From contig OY763325.1 in NCBI GenBank assembly GCA_963667315.1, forward strand, positions 3,534,001 through 3,598,000: a stretch of DNA of 64,000 bases, written 5' to 3'. A program made the translations under genes and the position numbers. This document shows, piece after piece, positions 37,001 through 45,079 of this stretch. Position 1 is the stretch's first letter; the number at the start of each line of letters is the position of its first letter. The notes below the pieces were generated by a model. The model did not search any database. It saw nothing but the letters and a program-made list of their open reading frames with translations, and was not told where the DNA came from. This DNA comes from DAINPP01 sp963667315 (GTDB lineage Bacteria; Thermotogota; Thermotogae; MWEM01).

Positions 37001-37566
37001 TATATTGCAACTCCGCTATTCATATTGTCAAATAACTGTTTGAAATACATTTGATGTCTGTGAGCCGTTTTTTCTCTTTCTTCAAGTGCTTGTATGGTTT
37101 CTTCCTGTTTTTTGATCAGAAGTTTGTGTTTCATCATCATGGTACAGCTGTCTTTCAGGGTATCTAATACTTTAAACCCTTCCGATGTTTCTATCTCCTT
37201 CAACGCATAGTCGAAAGAGATCAAAAGACAGTTTTCTGTTTCGGAATAGACAAAGGGTAATATCAGGCATTTTGTAAAAGGTATCTTTAAGGATTCCGAA
37301 ACATGAAATGTCCGTACTTCCCTGATGTTTTTGCTTTTTTCGATAAATGCTTTTAGTATTTCCTCGAAAGCCGGATCAAGTTTTTGGCTGACAGATCGAA
37401 GTACAGGGGGAGTTCCGTCTTCAATCCTGTAAATACATGTCAGAGAAGAAGCCAAGAATTGATGAATCTTATTCATCGCCGTTATTGGATATAGTTCCGC
37501 TGATTCATCGTTCGTAGAAAGGTTATTGATAAGTTTAATCGCGGCGCTATACATATCTTTTAACAC
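34012..37566 (-). CDS. Hybrid sensor histidine kinase with three PAS, two receiver and HPt domains
   Basis: GTG start with GGGGAG upstream; 1184 aa. No transmembrane segment is evident, so it is probably a cytoplasmic sensor. Order: a GAF-like region (~20-160), a short coiled coil, PAS domains (~185-300, 305-425, 430-555), HisKA with His576 in MSHEIRTP, an HATPase (GGTGLGLSIAKKI), receiver 1 with Asp862 (IIMDYAMP), receiver 2 with Asp1002 (LILMDIQMP), and HPt with His1130 (SHMIKGTSAN). The complete phosphorelay His-Asp-Asp-His is present in one chain. The output regulator is not adjacent and the signal is unknown. Confidence 0.92.
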   Translation of the reverse strand: MLKDMYSAAIKLINNLSTNDESAELYPITAMNKIHQFLASSLTCIYRIEDGTPPVLRSVSQKLDPAFEEILKAFIEKSKNIREVRTFHVSESLKIPFTKCLILPFVYSETENCLLISFDYALKEIETSEGFKVLDTLKDSCTMMMKHKLLIKKQEETIQALEEREKTAHRHQMYFKQLFDNMNSGVAIYTPIEDEDGINFIFKDYNKAGERLDGMKKADLLGKKVTDIFPGVVEFGLFEVLKSVTQTGKSQQHPISLYNSGSLKSWRENDVFKLPDGSIVAIYNDLTQQKQAEDDARKYSRYAKALIENSPHPMLIFNSKKAIEYVNPAFQSLTGFSQEECVGMSSNFPWIQQEKDTSSIVFPEDFHNGKKIHIETRFINKKGIPFWVEMYNMPIRLRSDLILHISYWVDITERKYAEENLKAREEENKKILNAVVSGLYIYDFEKQYNEYINPSYTAITGWTLDDIHAMGKNFHGLFHQEDLNKFNRHMDRIQNSKTDYFRTMEYRFQTKNDGWKWLLTYDVPFERDIDGKVKKVLGTFIDVSERKKIEKALLESERKAQEANRAKSEFIANMSHEIRTPLNGVIGFTDLMMTTTLNKDQQQYIQNIQSASIVLMDLINDILDFSKIEAGKLELENEEFNLLEMLERTVEVIKIKAQEKNIELLFDYSPEAPVRVYGDAVRLRQIILNFLSNAVKFTEKGEIELSVKISNRNEDDKLIRLRFSVRDTGIGIPENKKSDILQQFSQADNSITRKYGGTGLGLSIAKKIIDKMGSEMNIETHPGMGSCFSFEVDLHYSDTMECQSQKIPYSSVLIVDDNRKNLEILAKIFKHWHIKVELSHNGFEALQKLETMMNAIDLIIMDYAMPYMNGIETIKKMKSELKMTADNKPMIILYSSIDSGIAEEDTVDGFIDRKLVKPATMNTLLKVLCNHNENINQKQKHEKSGALSGTILIAEDNTLNRELIKKYLKKIGVFSVFEAENGKKAIDLYVKNKESIDLILMDIQMPEIDGYRAAHEIRSIEGQNSNLKIIALTARSIKGEEEKAKEAGMNEFLSKPIRLDTLRALLRRTLPKTSVSLKNWIEKYLTTMELSPSEIEEIISEYAHSLKNSIKKLQDAILSEDFDTIEKISHMIKGTSANVGGQPLVDLFTQMNNMLKNGDHNSIKIQMILEKVIPISNLLQEEII

Positions 37567-37599
37567 AACAACTCCCCTCTTTTCATGAGATATTAATTT

Positions 37600-37608
37600 A
37601 TTATACCA
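37600..37608 (-). promoter_or_regulatory. Extended -10 promoter for the hybrid kinase
   Basis: Minus-strand TGGTATAAT, 34 bases upstream of the GTG. Confidence 0.55.
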
Positions 37609-37736
37609 TTATTCGTCCTAACGGATAAAGAAAAAATTAATCAATTTCTGAAATGCGTGCACAGGATCAGATGATAAAAAATAATATCTCTGATAAAGAC
37701 CGCTATAGAGATGATTCGTTCAAAAAAACATCTTTA

Positions 37737-37745
37737 TGGTATACT
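37737..37745 (+). promoter_or_regulatory. Extended -10 promoter for enolase
   Basis: TGGTATACT, 40 bases before the enolase ATG. Same motif as the promoter at 1068. Confidence 0.55.
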
Positions 37746-37785
37746 ATTATTGGACATGTGAAAAAATACACGGAGGTGTTTAAAA

Positions 37786-39072
37786 ATGTATCTCGAAATT
37801 TATGATGTTATTGCAAGAGAAGTATTAGACTCAAGAGGAAATCCTACAGTAGAAGTGGAAGTATGGCTTGAAGATGACACAATGGGAAGAGCTATCGTTC
37901 CTTCCGGGGCTTCTACAGGAAAATTTGAAGCGCTTGAAATGAGAGACAAAGATCACAGATATATGGGTAAAGGTGTTATGAAGGCTGTTAAGAATGTTAA
38001 CGACATCATCGCCCCGAAACTGATCGGACTCAATGTTTTCGAACAGAATTTCATCGACAAGGTAATGCTTGATCTCGACGGAACCGACAATAAGGAAACC
38101 CTGGGTGCAAACGCTATTCTCGGCGTTTCAATGGCATGTTCAAGAGCTGCAGCGGCTGCCCTTGACCTTCCGCTTTACAAGTACATCGGTGGGGCAAACG
38201 CAAAGACGATCCCGGTTCCCATGATGAATATTATCAACGGTGGAAGTCACGCAGACAACAGTCTGGACATTCAGGAGTTTATGATCATGCCTGCAGGATT
38301 CGAAACATTCAGAGAATCCCTGAGAGCCGGAGCAGAAATCTTCCACAACCTCAAATCAATCCTTAAGGCAGAAGGACATATCACATCCGTTGGAGACGAA
38401 GGTGGATTTGCCCCTAATCTCGGATCAAACGAAGAGGGAATTTCCGTTATTATCAGAGCTATCGAAAAAGCCGGTTACAAACCGGGTGAACAGGTTCTTA
38501 TCGCTATGGACTGTGCGGCAAGCGAATTCTATAACGAAGAAACAAAGACCTATCATGTAGACGGCAAAGATATGACTTCAGACGAACTCCTCGCATACTA
38601 CGAAATGCTCGTGGAAAAGTACCCAATCATCTCAATTGAAGACGCATTCAACGAAGAAGACTGGGATGCATTTGCAAAGATGGAAGCAAGCATGGGAGAC
38701 AGGGTACAGATCGTTGGAGACGACCTCTACGTTACTAACAAGAAGAGATTGATCAAAGGTGTAGAAAAGAAGGCAAGCAACTCCATCCTTATCAAGCTTA
38801 ACCAGATTGGTTCCGTTACGGAAACTCTGGACACCATCGAATACGCAAAGATCAACCACATGACAAACGTTGTATCACATAGATCGGGAGAAACAGAAGA
38901 CACATACATCGCTGACCTTGCAGTTGCAACAAATGCAGGACAGATCAAGACAGGTTCACTTTCAAGAACAGACAGAATTGCAAAATACAACAGACTCCTC
39001 AGAATTGAAGAAGAACTCGGAGATTGCGCAGTTTACAACGGAAAGAACACCTATTACTCAATCAAGAAATAA
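37786..39072 (+). CDS. eno: Enolase (phosphopyruvate hydratase)
   Basis: 428 aa, full length. It converts 2-phosphoglycerate to phosphoenolpyruvate. Family blocks are all present: AREVLDSRGNPTVEVEVW at the N-terminus, GGSHADNSLDIQEFMIMP, GDEGGFAPNL (general acid Glu), the Mg ligands (MDCAASEF, SIEDAF, VGDDLYVTN), KLNQIGSVTET (catalytic Lys) and SHRSGETEDTYIADLAV. ACGGAGGTG precedes the ATG. Codon choice shifts to AAC, GAC, ATC, CTC and AAG compared with neighbours, as expected of a highly expressed glycolytic gene. Confidence 0.98.
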   Translation: MYLEIYDVIAREVLDSRGNPTVEVEVWLEDDTMGRAIVPSGASTGKFEALEMRDKDHRYMGKGVMKAVKNVNDIIAPKLIGLNVFEQNFIDKVMLDLDGTDNKETLGANAILGVSMACSRAAAAALDLPLYKYIGGANAKTIPVPMMNIINGGSHADNSLDIQEFMIMPAGFETFRESLRAGAEIFHNLKSILKAEGHITSVGDEGGFAPNLGSNEEGISVIIRAIEKAGYKPGEQVLIAMDCAASEFYNEETKTYHVDGKDMTSDELLAYYEMLVEKYPIISIEDAFNEEDWDAFAKMEASMGDRVQIVGDDLYVTNKKRLIKGVEKKASNSILIKLNQIGSVTETLDTIEYAKINHMTNVVSHRSGETEDTYIADLAVATNAGQIKTGSLSRTDRIAKYNRLLRIEEELGDCAVYNGKNTYYSIKK

Positions 39073-39088
39073 GCGAATAAATCGTATG

Positions 39089-39114
39089 GGCGGGAGAAAT
39101 TCCGCCTTTTTTTT
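39089..39114 (+). terminator. Terminator after enolase
   Basis: GGCGG(GA) and (TT)CCGCC followed by eight T. Confidence 0.8.
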
Positions 39115-39146
39115 ATTTGAGTATTTAAATTACGGAGGTGCTATTT

Positions 39147-39404
39147 ATGAAGACGGTAATGGCAATAATGGTTTCAAACAGAAAGGACAGTGCGGAAAAA
39201 GTACAGAAAATACTGACAGGCTGGGGCTGCCTGATTAAGATGAGACTTGGACTCCATGACAACGTTCTGGACAATTGTTCGGATGAAGGACTTCTCATTC
39301 TTGAACTTGTTGGAGAAGAGGGAAAACATAAAGAACTTGCGGAAAAATTGAACGTGCTTCCGGGTGTGCAGGCAAAATTCATGACCCTATCACTGGAAGA
39401 GTAA
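39147..39404 (+). CDS. TM1266-like ACT/NikR-fold regulator
   Basis: I start at ATG 39147, spaced correctly after CGGAGG (39133-39138); the GTG at 39138 overlaps that site. 85 aa. The sequence matches the small iron-hydrogenase-system regulator family first seen as TM1266: VMVSNRK-like start, VQKILTGWGCLIKMRLGLHD, GLLILELVG, and a short end. These proteins have a ferredoxin-like fold and are often near hydrogenase maturation genes; here it stands alone after eno, so the role is open. Confidence 0.75.
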   Translation: MKTVMAIMVSNRKDSAEKVQKILTGWGCLIKMRLGLHDNVLDNCSDEGLLILELVGEEGKHKELAEKLNVLPGVQAKFMTLSLEE

Positions 39405-39416
39405 GACTTATCAAAT

Positions 39417-39455
39417 AAAAAAGACGGATGGGTAAAACTATCCGTCTTTTTTATT
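39417..39455. terminator. Bidirectional terminator
   Basis: AAAAAAGACGGAT and ATCCGTCTTTTTT around a 10-base loop, with T-runs on both strands. It ends the TM1266-like gene and overlaps the stop of the minus-strand small gene. Confidence 0.85.
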
Positions 39456-39675
39456 TTTTCTCATTACCATGCTTGAAATTCCCGGTCAATTTGGCCAGAA
39501 ACAATTGCATGGCGTAATCATCCCCTGATTTCTCCTTCTGGATAAGTTTCTTAAAATCTTTTCCCCTGACGATCATCACCTGTTTGCCATTCCAGTAGAT
39601 CAACGCTTTCTCGTCTTTTGTGATTCTGTAACTAAACGGCTTCTCCTCTTTTAGAATATTTCTTTTATCTTCGAT
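39451..39675 (-). CDS. Small basic protein (about 70 aa), start codon unclear
   Basis: An open frame on the minus strand ends at TAA 39451-39453 and contains a convincing protein: FSYRITKDEKALIYWNG, KQVMIVRGKDFKKLIQKE, then an Asp-Tyr-Ala-Met-Gln tail. I believe similar short proteins occur in Clostridia. The frame opens only at a stop near 39705 and has no ATG, GTG or TTG before the conserved part. An ATC (39675) lies just after GGGGTGGGG, and an ATT is at 39657. A minus-strand extended -10 is at 39708. Either a rare start codon is used or the 5' end is damaged. The end given assumes ATC. Confidence 0.5.
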   Translation of the reverse strand: MEDKRNILKEEKPFSYRITKDEKALIYWNGKQVMIVRGKDFKKLIQKEKSGDDYAMQLFLAKLTGNFKHGNEKK

Positions 39676-39707
39676 TGTACCCCACCCCTTTTCTCTATAT
39701 CTGTATA

Positions 39708-39716
39708 ATTATAGCA
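39708..39716 (-). promoter_or_regulatory. Extended -10 promoter for the 39675 small gene
   Basis: Minus-strand TGCTATAAT. Transcription would begin about 8 bases on, leaving a leader of about 25-30 bases with GGGGTGGGG. Confidence 0.5.
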
Positions 39717-39751
39717 TAAATTATTCCTTGACAACTGTCATCTTGGATAAG

Positions 39752-39770
39752 TGTCATTTGTAATGTGACA
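39752..39770. promoter_or_regulatory. Possible TetR operator upstream of 39835
   Basis: TGTCA, 9 bases, TGACA: an inverted repeat. The same TGTCAT word also occurs at 39737. Placed between the promoter region and the TetR gene, as autoregulatory operators usually are. Short arms make it tentative. Confidence 0.35.
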
Positions 39771-39834
39771 TATGTAAAGTAATAAATTCGTCTTATATGA
39801 TATCGGAGAGATTAAAAGAATCAAAGGTGATTTT

Positions 39835-40833
39835 ATGAAGGAGAGATGGCAGGACAGAGCGGCAAAAAAGACAAAAGAAGACATTATGAAAGCGGTGCTT
39901 CAATTGATGAGGGATAAATCGCTTTCAAATATTTCCGTAAAGGATATTCATCGTGAAACCGGCTATTCCAGACAGACTTTTTATCGACATTACAATAGTG
40001 TCGAAGAAGTCCTGAAAGATATTCTCAACAATGAATATGAAGGATTTATCGGTGAGTTTTTGAGTTCAGGTGATCTGTCTCTTAAAGGGTTTATCGTGAA
40101 ATTCCTGGAGATGTGCAGAAAAAATCCGGCGAAGATGCAATTAATTATTTCAGATGGGAATGAGCACTTTCTGATTAAGGAATCCAACGGTATTGTCAAT
40201 AATGCGCTCGATTTTGTCATACCACATGAAGCATATGAGAATCAATATGAATTTAATCTGGCAAAAAGAATGGTGCAGGGGACTCTGACAGCGATAACGA
40301 GTTATTGGATAGAAAATGATTTCAAGGAATCGGAAACGGAAATTGCAGAATTTATCTCGAAGAATCTTATCATAAAAAAGGGAGTGAGAAAGATGTCTAT
40401 ATTCGATAATATGTTTTTCATGAGTGTTGGTGCCGTATCGGAAATGAAGAACAAGATGGAGGAACTGGTCAGGAAGGGAAAGATCACACAGGAAGAGGCG
40501 CAGAGGATGTTTGAGGACTTGAACGAGGGCAGGACCCTGAAAGATACCATGAATCCCATTACCTTGAGTATCGGCTTTTCCGCTTACATGAATCAGAGGA
40601 TCACCGAACTTCTAAAGGATCTCCAGGAAAAGGGAAAGATAACAACCGATGAGGCAAAAGAATATGTCAAGAAGTATATTCCCGAAGAGATGAAGGAAAA
40701 GAAAGAGGAAGCGGAAGAGAAGAAAGACGACAGCGAATATGTCAAAAAAGAAGATTTCCTGAAAATCATGGAAAAACTTGATGCGATGGAGAAAAAGTTG
40801 TCCGAGAAGAAGACAGAACCTGAAGAAGAATGA
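39835..40833 (+). CDS. TetR-type regulator fused to phasin-like C-terminal domain
   Basis: 332 aa. Residues ~1-60 are a TetR DNA-binding domain (VKDIHRETGYSRQTFYRHYNS), followed by the helical ligand half to ~185. Residues 187-332 (MSIFDNMFFMSVGAVSEM, then ELVRKGKITQEEAQRM and a Glu/Lys-rich coiled coil) look like a free-standing phasin-like (polyhydroxyalkanoate granule-type) protein. At the junction an internal GGGAGTG site precedes an in-frame ATG at 40393, so a separate 146-residue protein could also be made. The partner TetR at 41056 has a near-identical recognition helix. ATG start is certain; ribosome site GGTGATTTT is weak. Confidence 0.8.
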   Translation: MKERWQDRAAKKTKEDIMKAVLQLMRDKSLSNISVKDIHRETGYSRQTFYRHYNSVEEVLKDILNNEYEGFIGEFLSSGDLSLKGFIVKFLEMCRKNPAKMQLIISDGNEHFLIKESNGIVNNALDFVIPHEAYENQYEFNLAKRMVQGTLTAITSYWIENDFKESETEIAEFISKNLIIKKGVRKMSIFDNMFFMSVGAVSEMKNKMEELVRKGKITQEEAQRMFEDLNEGRTLKDTMNPITLSIGFSAYMNQRITELLKDLQEKGKITTDEAKEYVKKYIPEEMKEKKEEAEEKKDDSEYVKKEDFLKIMEKLDAMEKKLSEKKTEPEEE

Positions 40834-40845
40834 ACCAGTTGATTC

Positions 40846-40880
40846 AAAAAAAGGGGTGGAGAAAATCCACCCCTTTTTTT
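40846..40880 (+). terminator. Terminator after the TetR fusion
   Basis: AAAAAGGGGTGGA and TCCACCCCTTTTT with a T-run. Confidence 0.9.
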
Positions 40881-40984
40881 GAGTTGTTCTTTCAGCACTT
40901 TCTCATGCTGGGGAAAATACTCCCGGAACTAATATTGTCAAAATTGAGATCTTCAAAAATTAATCAGATATTTTCATAAAAAAC

Positions 40985-41033
40985 TTGACAGGTGTAACTG
41001 TTTTATGATAGAGTAAATCGTTACAAGTGTAAC
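40985..41033 (+). promoter_or_regulatory. Promoter and operators of the efflux operon
   Basis: TTGACA (40985-40990), 18 bases, TAGAGT (41009-41014). Overlapping the -35 is ACAG-GTGTAA-CTGT (40988-41001). After the -10 is a perfect inverted repeat GTTACA-AG-TGTAAC (41020-41033). GTGTAACwGTTTT occurs at both places, 35 bases apart. This layout fits repression by the TetR protein encoded next. Confidence 0.7.
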
Positions 41034-41055
41034 AGTTTTTTGGAAGGGGATTTTG

Positions 41056-41595
41056 ATGATTAAAAAAAAGCTAAACAAAACGGCGAGAGAAACACGGAAA
41101 AAGACCAGGGAAGCTTTGCTGAAATTATTCGAAACTAAAAAAATAGATGGGATAACCGTGATGGATATTCATCAGAAAACGGGGTATTCCAGACAAACAT
41201 TCTATCGTCACTACAAGAGTGTGGACGAAGTATTTGAGGATATCGTTTCCGAAATGTTTGATGCTTTTGAATCAGATTTTCTGACGGGAAAAGAGATTAA
41301 TCTGAACGAATTCCTGTGTTTATTTTTCCATTGGGCAAAAGATGAAATGAAGCAAATCAACCTGTTTCTGAAGGCAGGTTGTGTGAATTTACTGATTCAA
41401 CTTTATTTTACATTGACGATGGATGTGCTGGATAAGGCCATGCCGACAAAATTCAGCCGGGATGAAACCGCTTCAAAAGAAAAATTGATATTGCTGGGAA
41501 CTATCATGAGTATGGCTTATCACTGGATCATGACCGGTTTCTCGGATTCACCGGAACAACTGGCAGATTATATTGAATCAAAATTAAATCTATGA
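41056..41595 (+). CDS. TetR-family repressor of the RND efflux operon
   Basis: ATG 41056 (a TTG three bases earlier is in frame) after GGAAGGGGA; 179 aa. The HTH is at residues ~15-60 (VMDIHQKTGYSRQTFYRHYKS), followed by an all-helical ligand-binding half. It heads the operon, with palindromic operators over its promoter, and is 25 bases before the exporter gene, so it most likely represses itself and the pump until a hydrophobic ligand binds. Ligand unknown. Confidence 0.88.
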   Translation: MIKKKLNKTARETRKKTREALLKLFETKKIDGITVMDIHQKTGYSRQTFYRHYKSVDEVFEDIVSEMFDAFESDFLTGKEINLNEFLCLFFHWAKDEMKQINLFLKAGCVNLLIQLYFTLTMDVLDKAMPTKFSRDETASKEKLILLGTIMSMAYHWIMTGFSDSPEQLADYIESKLNL

Positions 41596-41620
41596 GAATT
41601 GATTATATACGGAGGTTATC

Positions 41621-44287
41621 ATGAAAAAAGGCTATCTTATTTTAATTGTACTTGTTTTTGCGGCAATTACAATATGGTTTACAACTTATTTTTCCGGCAT
41701 CACGATCGACGAGGATGTCACGCGCTATATCAGCGACGGTGATGAGAATCTCGCCTTGTTCAACCGTGCAAGTGAAACATTTGAGCTGAACAATATCCTG
41801 CCTGTTGCCGTCAAATGGCCCGAATATTGGAAGGAAACAGCTGAAATTTCGGAAATGACAGAGGAACTTGCCGCTCTTTACGGTGTCAGAAGTGTCAGCT
41901 CTCTGACCAATTCCATGAGTTTTGAATCAAATGAGCAGGAGATACTGGTGGGTAGTCTTGAAACAAGCTATGACCTTGAAGAGGAAGAACCGCTTAAGTT
42001 AAAGGCGGTCATTGATAACGACAAGACCTTGAAAGATAATTTCTGTTCTGAGGATAACCAGTCCATCCTTTTCATCGTTAACCTTTACAGCAGCGATGAA
42101 GTCAACATCAATCGCTCCATGACGGGAATATATGACTATCTTGACAGTACGGGGAGGGACTATTATCTAACGGGGAATCCCGCCACAAGTTATGAACTCG
42201 GAAAACTATCCGGGCAGGATACGTTGATTTTGATTCCGATTGCCCTGGCTTTGATCATAACGGTTCTGCTATTTATGTTCAGAACGAAAACGGGTTTGTT
42301 TATTCCCCTTCTTGTCGTCATCATTGCTGATGTATGGACTGTCGGGATGATGCTGGTAACGGGAATAACCATGTCGAGTATTCTGTTGCTGATTCCCATC
42401 ATCATGATTGGAATCGGAGTCGATAACGCCATCCATTTTATTTCGAAATATTATGAGGAGCGGCATATTGGGAAATCGGCTAAAGAATCGGTAAAAAATT
42501 CTTATCGGGATGTGGGAAAACCGATGATCCTTGCTTGTGTCACCACGGCAGCGGGACTGCTTTCCCTCCTGACAGCGAGTATTCTCCCCATCAGTCAACT
42601 CGGAATATTCGGATCAATAGAGATCGGGTTTATCCTGTTGACCTCAATGGTACTGGTTCCTGTTTTACTGCTGTTGTTAAAACCCAAAGCAAGACCGATA
42701 TTGAATGAACATGGAGAAATGCCTTTTCTCAAGCAAATTACAGGGTTAGTCCTCAAGCACAGAAGAATCACGGTCATCATCATTATTCTGCTGTCAGTCC
42801 TGATGCTGGCGCAATTGCCGAGTCTTTCGGTAAAAGCGGATCAATCCGACTTCCTTGGAGATGATAATGTGGCAATCGTCGGTGGTAGATACCTTGAAGA
42901 TAATTTCGGGGGTCAGGAACAGATATCCGTTTATATACAGGGAAGTGGGGATGAAAAACTATATCGTGACTTTTATTTCAATCGTGCCATGAGGGATATA
43001 CAGAAATTCTCAGAGACAATCGGAATTGTTTCCAATTCCAGAAGTCTGACAGATACGGTGGCCGACATATCCGGTGCTTTTTCCGGGACACCCCATATAC
43101 CCGGTTCAAACGCGACGATGGAGCAGGTTTTCTTTCTCATTCAGGATGGAGATTCGGTCAGGCAGATAACGTCAATGGAAAAGAATGAGGCAAGGGCGAT
43201 TCTGACAGGTTCTTTCGGAGCTTTTGAAGGAGAGATATTTGAGATTGTCAAGCCTGTTACGGAATTTATTGATGATTATATACTGAGTGATTATCGCATA
43301 ATGGGACTCGATCTTGAAGATGAAGAGGCGATTGAAGCGTGGAAGGGTCAGCTTGAGCAGTTTCTTGCGGCAAGAGGCAAAAAACTTGAGGCAGACCTGT
43401 TTGAATCGCTCGTTTTGTTGAAGAAAGAAACATCTGAAACACTTTTTGGAACACTTTCAGAAGCGGCACTTCTCAACAGGTTCAATGATTTTCTTGAATA
43501 CTATTACATGGAGCCCGTTGATCTTGAAACGTTCCGGACAATTGTAGAAAACGATGAAGAGGGATTGTATGACGAATTTCTCTATCAGGAGGAAACAACC
43601 TTAAGAGCCGATATCGCCTTTTCAGAAATCAAGAGGACTTATCCGGATATGAAGGAAGCGGATGCCCGTGAGATGGCTGCTTATATTCAGGATGAAGAAG
43701 TTCCCGTTGCCATCGCAACGACGGAAAAGGGTAAGCATATGGACATCAATCTGACCGGTTCAGATTTTATCACAAGCGGGATTCAGGAAAAGATAACAGA
43801 AAGTCAAATCAATTCGCTCATGATCGCCATTATCATCATCTATATTCTATTCGTTATTCAGATGAAATCCTTTCTGATAGGAATAGTGTCGATGATTCCG
43901 CTTTTACTGACACTTCTGTTTAACTTTGGTTTCATATCAGGACTTGGATTCAGTTTGAATGCAGCCACAGCCGTTATTGCAGCATTGATGATGGGATTGG
44001 GAATAGATTATGCCATTCATTATCTCAACCGTTTCAGGATTGAGTTAAGGAAACTGGGAGATAAAAAGGCAGCAATTCTGAGAACTTCATCGACAACGGG
44101 GAGAGGAATATTTTCAGGCGCTTTAACCACTTTTCTAGCGTTTTTTCCATTATCTTTTTCCCGGGCAGCCATGATGGGTCAGTTTGGACTTATCTCATCA
44201 TTTAACGTATTCGTTACGACACTATTGTTGTTTACGTTGCTTCCGATATTGCTGATGATGATACCAAAAGAAAAATTTCTTAAATAA
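41621..44287 (+). CDS. RND-type exporter, MMPL/HAE3-like
   Basis: 888 aa, with the two-fold RND layout: TM1 at the N-terminus, a soluble loop, six helices (~195-360), TM7 at ~380-400, a second large soluble loop, and five helices at the C-terminus. Conserved core blocks GIGVDNAIHFISKYYEER and GLGIDYAIHYLNRFRIELR hold the proton-relay Asp residues of the MMPL/hydrophobe exporter family. Single-chain RND proteins of this size move lipids or hydrophobic molecules across the inner membrane, here probably to the LolA-like and outer-membrane proteins encoded just after. GGAGG precedes the ATG. Confidence 0.9.
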   Translation: MKKGYLILIVLVFAAITIWFTTYFSGITIDEDVTRYISDGDENLALFNRASETFELNNILPVAVKWPEYWKETAEISEMTEELAALYGVRSVSSLTNSMSFESNEQEILVGSLETSYDLEEEEPLKLKAVIDNDKTLKDNFCSEDNQSILFIVNLYSSDEVNINRSMTGIYDYLDSTGRDYYLTGNPATSYELGKLSGQDTLILIPIALALIITVLLFMFRTKTGLFIPLLVVIIADVWTVGMMLVTGITMSSILLLIPIIMIGIGVDNAIHFISKYYEERHIGKSAKESVKNSYRDVGKPMILACVTTAAGLLSLLTASILPISQLGIFGSIEIGFILLTSMVLVPVLLLLLKPKARPILNEHGEMPFLKQITGLVLKHRRITVIIIILLSVLMLAQLPSLSVKADQSDFLGDDNVAIVGGRYLEDNFGGQEQISVYIQGSGDEKLYRDFYFNRAMRDIQKFSETIGIVSNSRSLTDTVADISGAFSGTPHIPGSNATMEQVFFLIQDGDSVRQITSMEKNEARAILTGSFGAFEGEIFEIVKPVTEFIDDYILSDYRIMGLDLEDEEAIEAWKGQLEQFLAARGKKLEADLFESLVLLKKETSETLFGTLSEAALLNRFNDFLEYYYMEPVDLETFRTIVENDEEGLYDEFLYQEETTLRADIAFSEIKRTYPDMKEADAREMAAYIQDEEVPVAIATTEKGKHMDINLTGSDFITSGIQEKITESQINSLMIAIIIIYILFVIQMKSFLIGIVSMIPLLLTLLFNFGFISGLGFSLNAATAVIAALMMGLGIDYAIHYLNRFRIELRKLGDKKAAILRTSSTTGRGIFSGALTTFLAFFPLSFSRAAMMGQFGLISSFNVFVTTLLLFTLLPILLMMIPKEKFLK

Positions 44288-44301
44288 TAAAGGAGGTCTG
44301 T

Positions 44302-45078
44302 ATGAAAAAAATAGTCTTAATGTTCCTGATCATGACGTTTATCTTTGCAGCGGGATTTTCAAAGACAGCAAAAGAGGTTCTGGATGAGATGGAAGAAAAA
44401 AGTCAGGGATTTGACAGTGCCAAACAGGTGTATGAGATGGATCTGATTGATTCTAAGGGACAGGTTGAAAACACAAAGGAAATGGAAGTTTATATCCTGG
44501 TGATGGATGAAGGTGAGGAAGCCGACAGTTATACCATGATGAGAATCGTAAAACCAAGGAACCTCAACGGCACGACGGTGATGACACTTGAGGAGGATGA
44601 ACAGTATATCTACATGCCGAGTTACCGAAAGGTGAAAAAGATTACGGGCAGTACGAAGAATGATAATTTCCTGGATACAGATCTTAAGTATTCCGAACTG
44701 GCATTAGTTTCAGGTGATGTGGAGCAGGAAAATGAAAAGAAGATGCTGGAGGAAACGGATCAACACTATGTGATTCAGATTGATATTGATGATGATGATG
44801 TGGATTATGATTATATGGTCATGACGATTGAACGCGAATCGTTGAATATGAAGCGAATCGAATTCTACGATAATAACGGTGAAATGGTCAAGACGATGAC
44901 TGCCGGTGATTACAGCGAAATAGACGGTTATACTGTTTTTGGAGAGCTTGAAGTAACCGATATCAAAGTGAATCATTCGACGAGAATGAAACTCGTCGAA
45001 GCTGAATTTGACATTCCGATTACCAAAAAGTTCTTCAGTACGTTGAACATGACCAGCAGAGTCTTGAGATACAGATAA
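44302..45078 (+). CDS. LolA-like outer-membrane lipoprotein-sorting protein
   Basis: 258 aa with a signal peptide (MFLIMTFIFAAGFS). The order TAKEVLDEMEEKS, MMRIVKPRNLNGTTV, YIYMPSYRKVKKITGS and ELEVTDIKVNHSTRMKL is that of the lipoprotein-sorting-like family found beside HAE3 RND exporters. It probably shuttles a hydrophobic cargo through the periplasm. The start follows AAGGAGG, 14 bases after the exporter. Confidence 0.82.
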   Translation: MKKIVLMFLIMTFIFAAGFSKTAKEVLDEMEEKSQGFDSAKQVYEMDLIDSKGQVENTKEMEVYILVMDEGEEADSYTMMRIVKPRNLNGTTVMTLEEDEQYIYMPSYRKVKKITGSTKNDNFLDTDLKYSELALVSGDVEQENEKKMLEETDQHYVIQIDIDDDDVDYDYMVMTIERESLNMKRIEFYDNNGEMVKTMTAGDYSEIDGYTVFGELEVTDIKVNHSTRMKLVEAEFDIPITKKFFSTLNMTSRVLRYR

Positions 45079-45079
45079 G

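Noticed and set aside
40400..40833. Separate phasin gene annotation at 40393
   Set aside because: The frame is continuous with the TetR part and no stop separates them; an internal start is possible but not proven, so only one CDS is listed.
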